From Pseudomonas wadenswilerensis (GTDB taxonomy: Bacteria > Pseudomonadota > Gammaproteobacteria > Pseudomonadales > Pseudomonadaceae): a stretch of 64,000 nt of DNA. Under the pieces are notes generated by a model, which was not told the DNA's origin, did not search any database, and saw nothing but the letters and a program-made list of their open reading frames with translations. Positions within the stretch are counted from its first letter, which is position 1; each line of letters opens with the position of its first letter. Below, piece by piece: positions 25,653 through 33,144 of the stretch. Position numbers and translations under genes: made by a program. The stretch covers positions 186,001-250,000 of the forward strand of contig NZ_UIDD01000001.1 of the NCBI RefSeq assembly GCF_900497695.1, given 5' to 3'.

Positions 25653-25670
25653 ATTGCAGTCGTGTGACAG
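25653..25670 (-). promoter_or_regulatory. Pho box upstream of phoB
   Basis: On the minus strand CTGTCAC-acga-CTGCAAT has two half-sites at 11-base spacing, the first a full match to the PhoB consensus with the allowed final C. It lies 52 bases before the phoB ATG. Confidence 0.7.
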
Positions 25671-25746
25671 CTCGTGGGCCATTGCAGCAACATTCTGTTA
25701 CTGGGCTAGGCTTAAACTCCCTCTCCCGATTATTACGGTGAATCCA

Positions 25747-26118
25747 ATGACACGACATACGCTGAACTGGATGACGCTTTTCGCTGCAGTGGCACTGGCG
25801 TTGCCAGGGATAGCGTCGGCCCATCATGCCATGATGAAGGACGGCATGATGGTCGACCATGCTGGCATGACGCTCTACACCTTTGACAAGGATTCGGGCG
25901 GCAAGTCCATGTGCAACGATGAGTGTGCCAAGAATTGGCCGCCGCTGATGGTCAAAGCTGGCGACATGGCGGAAGAGGGCTGGACTCAAATCAAGCGCGA
26001 TGACGGTTCAATGCAGTGGGCCTACAAAGGCAAGCCGGTGTACACCTTCATCAAGGACAAGAAAGCCGGTGACATGACCGGTGATGGCATGAAAGATGTC
26101 TGGCACGTGATCAAGTAA
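25747..26118 (+). CDS. Small secreted protein with lipoprotein_15 (COG4315) repeats
   Basis: A 123-residue precursor with signal peptide (about residues 1-26, ending IASA-HH). Two related units follow, each with a Y-T-F motif (MTLYTFDKD and PVYTFIKDKKAGD); a CNDECAKNWPPL loop has two cysteines. This is the COG4315 pattern of exported proteins of unknown function. The N-terminal mature part is rich in Met and His (HHAMMKDGMM), which could bind metal; that is inference. ATG 25747 is the signal-peptide start. It is divergent from phoB. Confidence 0.8.
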   Translation: MTRHTLNWMTLFAAVALALPGIASAHHAMMKDGMMVDHAGMTLYTFDKDSGGKSMCNDECAKNWPPLMVKAGDMAEEGWTQIKRDDGSMQWAYKGKPVYTFIKDKKAGDMTGDGMKDVWHVIK

Positions 26119-26132
26119 CAGTGCCTTCAATC

Positions 26133-26175
26133 GCGGGGCAAGCCCGCTCCTACATGTAGGAGCGGGCTTGCCCGC
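26133..26175. repeat. REP hairpin between convergent genes
   Basis: GCGGGGCAAGCCCGCTCCTACA pairs with its near-exact reverse complement at 26155-26175 with one bulged base. It lies between the COG4315 gene and the ubiA end. The GGGCAAGCCCGCTCCTAC arm is the second REP family of this window (also at 44754 and 55750). Confidence 0.75.
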
Positions 26176-26182
26176 AAAAAAA

Positions 26183-27070
26183 TCAGAAACTGTAATCCAG
26201 CACGATGCCGATAAAGATCAGCAGCCCCGCCCAGTGATTGTGCAGAAAGGCCTTGAAGCACGACTCGCGGTCCAGCTTGCGCGTCGACCAGAACTCCCAG
26301 GCAAAGCACACTAATGCCGCCAACAGCCCCAGGTGGAACCAGCCGCCCAGCTCGAAGCGGTTGCCGGCCAGCAGCAGGCAGCCCAGCGACAGCACCTGCA
26401 AGGTCAGAATGATCACCCGATCGGCTTCGCCAAACAGAATGGCAGTGGATTTGACCCCGATCTTCAGGTCGTCATCACGGTCGACCATGGCGTAGTAGGT
26501 GTCGTAACCCACGGTCCACAGCAGGTTGGCGATGTACAGCAGCCAGGCAATGGCCGGCAGCTCGCCGGTGGCCGCGGTGAAGGCCATGGGGATGCCCCAG
26601 GAATAGGCCGCGCCCAGTACTACCTGTGGGTAGTAGGTGTAGCGCTTCATGAACGGGTAACAGGCCGCCAGCGCCACCGCGCCGAACGACAGCCACACCG
26701 TGGTGGCGTTGGTGCATAACACCAGCAGAAAACTCACTCCGACCAGCACGGCAAACAGGGTCAGCGCTTCGCGGGCGTTGATCCGGCCAGCGGCCAGAGG
26801 GCGATCGGCGGTGCGTTTGACGTGGCCATCGACCTTGCGGTCGGCAAAGTCGTTGATCGCGCAACCGGCGGCGCGCATCAGTACCACGCCAAGGGTGAAG
26901 ATCAGCACGTTGGCCACGGTCGGTGTGCCCTTGGCCGCAATCCAGACTGCCGAGAGGGTTGGCCACAGCAGCAGATAGATGCCGATCGGGCGGTCCATCC
27001 GGCTCAGCTGAATGAAGTCCCAGGCCCGTGGGTGCAGGCGATTGAACGACTTGAGCAACTGCAGGTACAT
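26183..27070 (-). CDS. ubiA: 4-hydroxybenzoate polyprenyltransferase
   Basis: Attaches the polyprenyl chain to 4-hydroxybenzoate in ubiquinone synthesis, in the inner membrane. The 295 residues have about 8-9 membrane segments. Both Asp-rich motifs are present: NDFADRKVD (about residue 75) and [12 protein letters not shown] (about 195), which bind Mg2+-diphosphate. ATG 27070 overlaps the TGA of ubiC as ATGA, so the two are translationally coupled; an upstream in-frame start would lie inside ubiC. Confidence 0.95.
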   Translation of the reverse strand: MYLQLLKSFNRLHPRAWDFIQLSRMDRPIGIYLLLWPTLSAVWIAAKGTPTVANVLIFTLGVVLMRAAGCAINDFADRKVDGHVKRTADRPLAAGRINAREALTLFAVLVGVSFLLVLCTNATTVWLSFGAVALAACYPFMKRYTYYPQVVLGAAYSWGIPMAFTAATGELPAIAWLLYIANLLWTVGYDTYYAMVDRDDDLKIGVKSTAILFGEADRVIILTLQVLSLGCLLLAGNRFELGGWFHLGLLAALVCFAWEFWSTRKLDRESCFKAFLHNHWAGLLIFIGIVLDYSF

Positions 27071-27633
27071 CAGTGGTTCTCCGAAGGGGTGTCGGCAGCA
27101 ATCCACAGCGTAGGCAAGAACACCTCGGCCACCAGCACGCTCAAGGGGCCGCGGTCAAAGCGTGAGCGGCGCCCCCACAAGCTTTCATGGCGTTGTTCCG
27201 CCGGCAGCCAGGCCTGTGGATAGTTGCAGACCTCAATGGGCCTGCGGACAAAACCCTTTTCGCAAAACAACAGCTCACCCAGTGAGCGGCTGCCCAGTGC
27301 TTCCAGGTCCAGGCCGCCACTTTCCAGCGAACTGCGCGCGGCCACGCTGCGGGCGAACACCCAGGGCTGGCCATGGCCGCGCAGGTACACCTCGCGCACC
27401 CAGCCTTCGCTGCCCTGGGGCAGGTCAAGGGCCAGGCATTCGTCGTCGCGCAGGCGTTGCCAGCCTTCGCAAAGGGGTGTCACGGAAAAGTGATCGGCGG
27501 ATAATTGGATCAGGCGGCGGGTCAGGGAGCCCTGGTCGAACAACCAGTCAAGGGTCGCGGGCGAGGTGTTGTCTGCCACGTCAGGGTGCTGCAGCCAGAA
27601 TGCAGCGGGCGCTTGCAATGTTTCGTACGGCAC
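27070..27633 (-). CDS. ubiC: Chorismate--pyruvate lyase
   Basis: Splits chorismate into 4-hydroxybenzoate and pyruvate, the first step of ubiquinone synthesis, feeding UbiA. The protein has 187 residues. The segment [14 protein letters not shown] (about 29-42) contains the substrate-binding arginine region, and [18 protein letters not shown] includes the other conserved Arg. Start is GTG 27633; the ribosome-binding site is poor, so the start is less certain than the gene. It ends inside the ubiA start codon. Confidence 0.92.
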   Translation of the reverse strand: MPYETLQAPAAFWLQHPDVADNTSPATLDWLFDQGSLTRRLIQLSADHFSVTPLCEGWQRLRDDECLALDLPQGSEGWVREVYLRGHGQPWVFARSVAARSSLESGGLDLEALGSRSLGELLFCEKGFVRRPIEVCNYPQAWLPAEQRHESLWGRRSRFDRGPLSVLVAEVFLPTLWIAADTPSENH

Positions 27634-27800
27634 GTCGGTATCGAATAACAGGCCAGAGAGACGCCGAGCTTAGCATGATTGCCCGATCCGGCTTGCATGC
27701 TGGCACCTCGCTCCAGTACAAAGCCCCTCTTTGATGGCCGCCATTGTAATGTTCACGAGAGCGGCCACTCCAAAGCCTGAGTCTTTCGAGGAAGTGCGTA

Positions 27801-27968
27801 ATGAAAAAGTGGCAATGTATCGTCTGTGGCCTGATCTACAACGAAGCCGACGGTTGGCCGGATGACGGTATCGCTCCAGGCACCAAGTGGGAAGATGTAC
27901 CCGAAGACTGGCTGTGCCCGGACTGCGGTGTCGGCAAGATGGACTTCGAAATGATCGAAATCAACTGA
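27801..27968 (+). CDS. rubA: Rubredoxin
   Basis: A 55-residue iron protein that passes electrons to alkane hydroxylases or other oxidases. The four iron ligands are Cys6 and Cys9 (CIVCG) and Cys39 and Cys42 (CPDCG). [16 protein letters not shown] is the usual rubredoxin core. ATG 27801 follows GAGGAAG. The reductase gene follows after 32 bases, giving a two-gene operon divergent from ubiCA. Confidence 0.95.
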   Translation: MKKWQCIVCGLIYNEADGWPDDGIAPGTKWEDVPEDWLCPDCGVGKMDFEMIEIN

Positions 27969-28000
27969 TCTCACTCAATCAGATTCAAGGAAAGCAGCGC

Positions 28001-29149
28001 ATGACGGCTCCAGTGGTGATTGTCGGTACGGGTCTGGCGGGTTACAACCTGGCTCGCGAATTTCGCAAGCTCGACGGTGAAACACCGTTGCTGCTGGTCA
28101 CCGCCGACGACGGCCGTTCCTACTCCAAGCCGATGCTCTCCACCGGTTTTGCCAAAAACAAGGACGCCGACGGCCTGAGCATGGCCGAGCCCGGCGCCAT
28201 GGCCGAGCAGCTCAAGGCCGAAGTGCGCACCCACACCCGCATCAGCGGCATCGATCCGGGCCACAAGCGCCTGTGGATCGGCGAAGAGCAGGTGCCCTAT
28301 CGCGACCTGATCCTGGCCTGGGGTGCCGAGACCGTGCGGGTGCCCGTCGAAGGCGATGCTGCCGAGCTGATTTTCCCGATCAACGACCTCGAAGACTACG
28401 CCCGTTTCCGTGCCGCGGCAGCCGGCAAGCAACGGGTGCTGATCCTCGGTGCCGGCTTGATCGGCTGTGAATTTGCCAATGACATGAGCCTGGGCGGCTA
28501 TCAGGTCGAGCTGGTGGCGCCGTGCGAGCAGGTCATGCCGACCTTGCTGCACCCGGCGGCCGCTGCCGCCGTACAGGTTGGCCTGGAGGGGCTGGGCGTG
28601 CGTTTCCACCTGGGGCCGGTGCTGACCCGCCTGCAGCGGCTGGAGCAGGGCCTGGAGGCGCACTTGTCAGACGGCAGCGTGATCGCTTGCGACCTGGTGG
28701 TTTCAGCCGTTGGCCTGCGGCCACGCATCGATCTGGCTTCGGCAGCGGGGCTGCAGGTCAACCGCGGCGTGGTGGTCGACCGTCAACTGCGCACCTCTCA
28801 CGACAATATCTTTGCCCTGGGCGACTGCGCCGAAGTCGATGGCCTCAACCTGCTGTACGTAATGCCCTTGATGAGCTGCGCCCGGGCATTGGCGCAAACC
28901 CTGGCCGGTAACCCGACAGCGGTTGCCTATGGGCCGATGCCGGTCACGGTGAAAACCCCGGCCTGCCCGCTGGTGGTTTCGCCCCCGCCCCATGGCCGCG
29001 AAGGCCAGTGGAGCGTTGAGGGGCTGGGTACGGACCTCAAGGTGCTCTGTCACGATGCGGACGGCCAGTTGCTGGGCTATGCCCTGACCGGCACTGCGGT
29101 CATGGAGAAGCTGGCTCTAAATCGGCATCTTCCGGCGCTAACGGCGTAA
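28001..29149 (+). CDS. rubB: Rubredoxin--NAD+ reductase
   Basis: FAD enzyme that reduces rubredoxin with NADH. The 382 residues have an N-terminal FAD-binding fold ([17 protein letters not shown]), an NAD-binding fold starting near residue 145 ([14 protein letters not shown]), and the second FAD motif [14 protein letters not shown]-terminal rubredoxin-binding domain (about 320-382) follows. ATG 28001 follows CAAGGAAAG. With rubA it forms an electron-transfer pair. The partner hydroxylase is not in the window. Confidence 0.92.
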   Translation: MTAPVVIVGTGLAGYNLAREFRKLDGETPLLLVTADDGRSYSKPMLSTGFAKNKDADGLSMAEPGAMAEQLKAEVRTHTRISGIDPGHKRLWIGEEQVPYRDLILAWGAETVRVPVEGDAAELIFPINDLEDYARFRAAAAGKQRVLILGAGLIGCEFANDMSLGGYQVELVAPCEQVMPTLLHPAAAAAVQVGLEGLGVRFHLGPVLTRLQRLEQGLEAHLSDGSVIACDLVVSAVGLRPRIDLASAAGLQVNRGVVVDRQLRTSHDNIFALGDCAEVDGLNLLYVMPLMSCARALAQTLAGNPTAVAYGPMPVTVKTPACPLVVSPPPHGREGQWSVEGLGTDLKVLCHDADGQLLGYALTGTAVMEKLALNRHLPALTA

Positions 29150-29337
29150 ATAACCGGCGTTCTGTCGGATTTCCCCTGCCTTTGCCCCAACAATGGCCGC
29201 CCAGAGACTGGCGCGGCCCCTGAGGGCATGCCATTCTCACTCCCGTCTGCCGCAGTTTAGAGCCTGCGGTGCCTTGGGCGCTGTTCTTGAAGAGCAGCAC
29301 GGCATAACAACAAAAAAACCGTCAAAGAGGCTTCACT

Positions 29338-29613
29338 ATGCGTAAACCAGAACTCGCCGCCGCCATTGCGGAAAAGGCCGATCTCACCAAAGAGCAAGCT
29401 AACCGCGTGCTCAACGCCGTGCTCGAAGAAATCACTGGCGCCCTGCATCGCAAGGACAGCGTGACGCTGGTCGGCTTCGGTACCTTCCTGCAGCGCCACC
29501 GCGGTGCCCGCACTGGTAAAAACCCGCAAACCGGCGAACCGGTCAAGATCAAGGCCAGCAACACCGTTGCTTTCAAACCCGGCAAATCCCTGAAGGACAG
29601 CGTCAATCCGTGA
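29338..29613 (+). CDS. hupA: DNA-binding protein HU
   Basis: A 91-residue nucleoid protein that bends DNA as a dimer. The N-terminal helices (MRKPELAAAIAEKA) and the arm motif GFGTFLQRHRGARTGKNPQT are HU hallmarks, with the conserved Pro at the arm tip (NPQTG). AAAGAGG lies 8 bases before ATG 29338. It is monocistronic with a strong terminator at 29638-29671. Pseudomonas has several HU paralogues, and the exact symbol is by position and sequence memory. Confidence 0.93.
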   Translation: MRKPELAAAIAEKADLTKEQANRVLNAVLEEITGALHRKDSVTLVGFGTFLQRHRGARTGKNPQTGEPVKIKASNTVAFKPGKSLKDSVNP

Positions 29614-29637
29614 TGCCTCGCACAGATCGATTGCAGT

Positions 29638-29671
29638 AAAAAACGGGCACCGCACAAGGTGCCCGTTTTTT
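29638..29671 (+). terminator. Terminator after hupA
   Basis: ACGGGCACC and GGTGCCCGT pair around a 6-base loop, flanked by A6 and T6. It marks the left edge of the unrecognised cassette. Confidence 0.9.
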
Positions 29672-29748
29672 ATTGCCGCCGCCCTGGCATCTGGCTAGCA
29701 TACGCGGCCCCCGTCGCAAGGACGGGAAAGTGTCCAGGGAGGGCCGTG

Positions 29749-29802
29749 ATGAAGATCGAAGGATTCGCAGTAACCGCTAGCGCAGGGCAACGCCATGTAT
29801 GA
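29749..29802 (+). CDS. 17-codon ORF, leader peptide or gene remnant
   Basis: ATG 29749 lies 6-7 bases behind AGGGAGG, one of the best ribosome-binding sites in the window. It encodes MKIEGFAVTASAGQRHV and stops at TGA 29800-29802, overlapping the ATG (29795) of the next gene. It is either a leader peptide that couples translation into the cassette or the surviving N-terminus of a larger gene; the peptide has no signal-peptide or membrane character. Existence of the ORF is clear; expression and meaning are inferred. Confidence 0.45.
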   Translation: MKIEGFAVTASAGQRHV

Positions 29803-30013
29803 CGGTCTGACCTTGCCCAACTACCTGGCGAGTGTCGCCGACAGCAACCTGTTCGGCAGCCTGGCCTTTGTCTGCCTGATATTGATACTCACCGGCCTGC
29901 ACCGGCGCTGGCGCGACCAGCTCTGGCATCGCCTGCTGACGTTCATTTGCCTGACCACCGTGGTGGTCATGGAACTGGTGGGCTCCTACTACGCGAACCT
30001 GCCACCGGCATGA
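29795..30013 (+). CDS. Small membrane protein of unknown function (cassette gene 1)
   Basis: A 72-residue protein with two probable helices (about 18-36 and 46-66) joined by a basic loop LHRRWRDQLWHR, so both ends are probably periplasmic by the positive-inside rule. I do not recognise a family. Its start overlaps the stop of the 17-codon ORF and its stop overlaps the next start (ATGA at 30010), which indicates coupled translation. It lies in the cassette between hupA and the SCP2-like gene. Confidence 0.7.
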   Translation: MYDGLTLPNYLASVADSNLFGSLAFVCLILILTGLHRRWRDQLWHRLLTFICLTTVVVMELVGSYYANLPPA

Positions 30014-30342
30014 GCAAAGGCAGATGGTTCGCTCTGGCGTTGCTGGTGCTCCTGCTGCTGCCAGGCGTGACCACGCAGTTGTACTGGAACGCGCTGCTGC
30101 TATGGATGGAACCTGACAACTTCATCCCCGCCGAGTCCTCAATGCTGACCTTCGAGCCCTACCAGATTTCCCAGGGCTCCTCGTCGTACTGGCTGTACGG
30201 CCAGGACAAGCACAACTACTACCACTTCACCTACGACGCCGCGCACCCCTATCGCTATATCCCCCGCGACAACAACTGCCCGGGCTTCGACAGGAACGAT
30301 GTGCGCAGCTGGTGCCAGGTCTTGCAAGGAAACACCCGATGA
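30010..30342 (+). CDS. Membrane-anchored protein of unknown function (cassette gene 2)
   Basis: A 110-residue protein with one N-terminal hydrophobic segment (about 7-24), a signal anchor or uncleaved signal peptide. It is followed by an aromatic-rich exported domain (YWLYGQD, NYYHFTY) with two cysteines 12 residues apart (NNCPG and SWCQ), probably a disulfide. The style resembles small periplasmic immunity proteins, but I recognise no named family. ATG 30010 and the end at 30342 both overlap neighbours by 4 bases. Confidence 0.7.
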   Translation: MSKGRWFALALLVLLLLPGVTTQLYWNALLLWMEPDNFIPAESSMLTFEPYQISQGSSSYWLYGQDKHNYYHFTYDAAHPYRYIPRDNNCPGFDRNDVRSWCQVLQGNTR

Positions 30343-30719
30343 TCAAGCGTTGGCTGATCGCCCTGGCCACGCACGCGCTGGCTTGCTACCTGTTCCTGGT
30401 GCTCAACGACATCGGGGTTGATTACTACAAGCAGGTCTACGGCGGCTTCACCGCCCGCGGCGTGGCGTCTGGCGCCATTTTCTGGCTGGTCTTCGATGTG
30501 ATGGTGATCTTCAGCCTGGTGATCGTTTTTGTGCCGAGGCTCAAGCACAAACTCATGATCAATGGTGCGCTGGTGGCGTTGATCATCTACTGGCTGATGC
30601 CGGATCACCCGGTGCGCACGATGTTCTTCAGCCCCCTGGCCGGTGGCCTGACTTTCCTGGCGATAATGATTGCCCACTGGTTGGGCCGGCTGAATGTATT
30701 CAAAAAGGGACAGTCTTGA
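30339..30719 (+). CDS. Four-helix membrane protein of unknown function (cassette gene 3, paralogue of gene 6)
   Basis: A 126-residue protein with about four membrane segments (5-23, 44-66, 74-91 and 98-117). It aligns along its length with cassette gene 6: YKQVYGGFTARGVASG here against YRQMAGGLMSRGVAIG there, and PRLKHKL...PDHPVRTMF against LRLKWRL...PQHPLRALF. The two are duplicates separated by two other genes. ATG 30339 overlaps the preceding stop (ATGA), and its stop overlaps the TTG of the next gene. Confidence 0.72.
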   Translation: MIKRWLIALATHALACYLFLVLNDIGVDYYKQVYGGFTARGVASGAIFWLVFDVMVIFSLVIVFVPRLKHKLMINGALVALIIYWLMPDHPVRTMFFSPLAGGLTFLAIMIAHWLGRLNVFKKGQS

Positions 30720-31246
30720 AACGTAGGCACTATTTTGCCCTGGCGATGGTTGGGGCATTGGTACTTTGGGTGGGACACAACATCCAGGTACTGATCGACC
30801 GGCCAGGCGAAGTCAGGGTGGTCAGCGAATCGGGCCGTTATCTCATGGAAAACGTGCCGGTTGGTGGCTGGCTGGTGCCTTTCGATGACCTGGCCTACCT
30901 GCGTTTCATTGACCGCAGCAATCAAAAGCAGGTTTACCGCACGCCGCTGTTCTCGCAGATCTCCTTGGACATGCGCGACTACGAAGACGACGGCAGCGTC
31001 GGCATCGTCTGGATCAGCTTGTTCAAGGCCGATGGGCATATCGAGATCGCCATGCCCAACTGGGAACCCCATTGGCTCAACTACTTCATCAGCAATACGC
31101 CCTATGACGTGGCCGACGAGCAGGCCGATTGCCGCAAGCCGGAAAACGCCCTGCGCTTCATCTGGGATGTGCTGAGTTACTGGCTGGGCTTCAGTGACTA
31201 CTGGTGTACCCCCACTCAACAACTGATCGACAGAGGCAAACCATGA
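30716..31246 (+). CDS. Membrane-anchored exported protein of unknown function (cassette gene 4)
   Basis: A 176-residue protein with a single N-terminal helix (about 6-24) and a presumably periplasmic domain of about 150 residues with two cysteines (ADCRK and YWCTP). The start is TTG 30716, which overlaps the preceding TGA as TTGA and has AAAAGGGA as ribosome-binding site. No ATG preserves the membrane anchor. No family is recognised. Its stop overlaps the next ATG. Confidence 0.7.
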   Translation: MKRRHYFALAMVGALVLWVGHNIQVLIDRPGEVRVVSESGRYLMENVPVGGWLVPFDDLAYLRFIDRSNQKQVYRTPLFSQISLDMRDYEDDGSVGIVWISLFKADGHIEIAMPNWEPHWLNYFISNTPYDVADEQADCRKPENALRFIWDVLSYWLGFSDYWCTPTQQLIDRGKP

Positions 31247-32250
31247 AGGGCTGTGCGACGAACTTGCGGCAGTGGCTCTGCTCGTTTCTGCTGCTGGCCG
31301 GCGCGACAACCTGTGTTGCCGCCCCGGTGGACATGCCGGATTGCTCCGACAATGACTTCGGCGCCTTCTTCACCGCGTTTGCCCAGAGCGAGGCGCTGCA
31401 GCAGTCGCTGGTAGCCGACCCGCTGATCGAGCAACGGATCTACCCCGGGCGCAAGCAACCGCGTGTGTCGATTCGCAAGCTGACCCCCGAACAGCGCCCG
31501 TCCCTGGCGTTGCTGCAGCCGGCCAAGCGTGCCGAGCTGGGCCTGGTGGTCGAGCAGGAGGGCATACGGCAAGTGGTGTTGCACGACACCAAGGGCGAAC
31601 TGCTCAAGGTCTACACCTTTTCCCGTGGCCAGTGCTGGGTGTTGCAGCGGATCGACGACTGGTCCCTGGAAGGCTTCTTCACCGGGCGCAAGGAGAAGGT
31701 CGCCGGCGAGCTGGATGTCGAGCGTGCCAGGCTCTATGAGGACCTGGGCAGGGCAGGGCTCTACGACAACCCTGGGCAACTGATGAACGCCGCCCTCAAC
31801 AGCCTGCTCAGTGCCGCTGCCAAGGGCAACAACGAAGCGGCGGTGCAGGCGGTCATCCTGATTTTTTCGGGAGAGGCCGAACGGCTGCCGGACGCGACCA
31901 TCGTGCAACTGCTGGAATCGGCCATGAGCACTGAACGCGACGCCGGCGCCATGCTGGCGCACTTTGTGTGCTACGGCGAAGAGTATGCCGAGAACTTGAC
32001 CTGCCAAAACCCGGGCAAAGCACTGCAAGCCTTGCAGCAATCGGCGAAGCTGGAGTCACCGAGGGGGCTGGTGGACCTTGGTTACGCCTATGAGAAAGGC
32101 AAGCTTGGCCAGCAGGACAATGCCCGCGCCATGGCTTGCTATCAACAAGCCGCCCTTGAGGCGAGCGGTTACCGTGATAGCGCCGTGGACGGCATCAAGC
32201 GCCTGAGCGATCAAGGCGTGGTCGAGGATGTAGTGCAGAAATGCCTGTAA
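31243..32250 (+). CDS. Secreted protein with Sel1-like C-terminus (cassette gene 5)
   Basis: A 335-residue precursor with a signal peptide (about 1-27, ending TTCVAA-A). The N-terminal domain (about 30-180) starts CSDNDFGAFFTAFAQSEALQ, a pattern seen in some small exported or immunity-type domains. The C-terminal half (about 190-335) is helical with Sel1-like repeats, for example GLVDLGYAYEKGKLGQQDNA followed by AMACYQQAA. Sel1 repeats mediate protein binding. It overlaps both neighbours (ATGA at 31243; 10 bases with gene 6). No function is assigned. Confidence 0.72.
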   Translation: MKGCATNLRQWLCSFLLLAGATTCVAAPVDMPDCSDNDFGAFFTAFAQSEALQQSLVADPLIEQRIYPGRKQPRVSIRKLTPEQRPSLALLQPAKRAELGLVVEQEGIRQVVLHDTKGELLKVYTFSRGQCWVLQRIDDWSLEGFFTGRKEKVAGELDVERARLYEDLGRAGLYDNPGQLMNAALNSLLSAAAKGNNEAAVQAVILIFSGEAERLPDATIVQLLESAMSTERDAGAMLAHFVCYGEEYAENLTCQNPGKALQALQQSAKLESPRGLVDLGYAYEKGKLGQQDNARAMACYQQAALEASGYRDSAVDGIKRLSDQGVVEDVVQKCL

Positions 32251-32630
32251 CTCGCCCTTATCGCCTGGCAATCGCCCTGATTGTGCATGTGTTGGCCATT
32301 GTCACTTACCTGCTGCTGCACAACACCGGCATGACGATGTACAGGCAGATGGCCGGCGGGCTGATGTCGCGTGGGGTGGCGATCGGCATGGGCATGTATT
32401 TGATCTTCTACTTCGTGGTGCTGATGAACCTGGTGATCGCGCTGGTGCTGCGGCTCAAGTGGCGGTTGCTGCTGGCGGCCGCCATTCCTGCGACGATCCT
32501 CTTGTACCTGCTGCCGCAGCATCCGCTGCGCGCGCTGTTTTGCAGCGTGCTGGGGGTTTCCACGGCATTGGCGGCAATCGGCGCGAACCAGTTGATCTTG
32601 CACCTGCTGAGCAAGGTCCGGCGCCAGTGA
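32241..32630 (+). CDS. Four-helix membrane protein of unknown function (cassette gene 6, paralogue of gene 3)
   Basis: A 129-residue integral membrane protein with about four helices (8-26, 48-68, 75-92 and 98-120). It is a clear paralogue of cassette gene 3: same length, same helix spacing, shared GGxxxRGVA and RLK motifs, and the P-x-HP-x-R loop before the last helix. ATG 32241 lies inside the end of gene 5. It is the last gene of the cassette; 117 bases without a clear terminator follow before the next gene. Confidence 0.72.
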   Translation: MPVTRPYRLAIALIVHVLAIVTYLLLHNTGMTMYRQMAGGLMSRGVAIGMGMYLIFYFVVLMNLVIALVLRLKWRLLLAAAIPATILLYLLPQHPLRALFCSVLGVSTALAAIGANQLILHLLSKVRRQ

Positions 32631-32747
32631 ATAACCCGGTTACAAGGCCAACGGCGGCTATCGTCGCGTAAAGCGCAGAGAACTATGGCGTTTTCGTAGC
32701 GAGACTATAAACTGCTTCGCCAGTCACTTTTTAGCCGAGGCGTGCAC

Positions 32748-33122
32748 ATGAAGTTTCGCTTTCTCCTTTGGGCCATGGGCCTGCTGATGGCCAAGGCCAG
32801 CCGCAACAACCCTGCCTTCCAGCAGCAACTGGCTGACAAGGATCTGGTGTTCCAGTTGCAGACCCTCGATGGCAAGGCCGCTCGCCATTTCATCGTCAAG
32901 GACATGCGCATCAGCAGCAAGTCCGGCACCCATGCCGCCCCGGCGTTCGCGATAGCGTTCAAGGACGCAGCGTTCGGCTTTGCCACCCTGCAGGCCAAGA
33001 ACAAGCAGCTGGCCTTCATGCAGGGGATTCAGGACAAGAGCATCCAGATCAAGGGCAGCCCGGCGCTGGTGATCTGGTTCCAGGGCCTGATGAAGTACCT
33101 GAAGCCGAAAAAGAAGGCCTGA
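32748..33122 (+). CDS. SCP2-like sterol/lipid-carrier domain protein
   Basis: A 124-residue protein with a short hydrophobic N-terminus (residues 1-17) and one SCP2-like domain. The run from VFQLQTLDGKAARHF to GFATLQAKNKQLAFMQG and KIKG-like QIKGSPALVIWFQ fits the hydrophobic-tunnel fold; the ligand is unknown. ATG 32748 follows GAGG 8 bases upstream; a GTG two codons earlier is possible. It ends in a lysine-rich tail (KPKKKA). It is convergent with the HDOD gene. Confidence 0.6.
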   Translation: MKFRFLLWAMGLLMAKASRNNPAFQQQLADKDLVFQLQTLDGKAARHFIVKDMRISSKSGTHAAPAFAIAFKDAAFGFATLQAKNKQLAFMQGIQDKSIQIKGSPALVIWFQGLMKYLKPKKKA

Positions 33123-33144
33123 CCGTCAGGGTCAGGCCCAGGCC

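Noticed and set aside
26133..26190. Intrinsic terminator between the COG4315 gene and ubiA
   Set aside because: The A-run follows the hairpin on the plus strand, so neither strand has a U-run in the correct place. It is better explained as a REP element.
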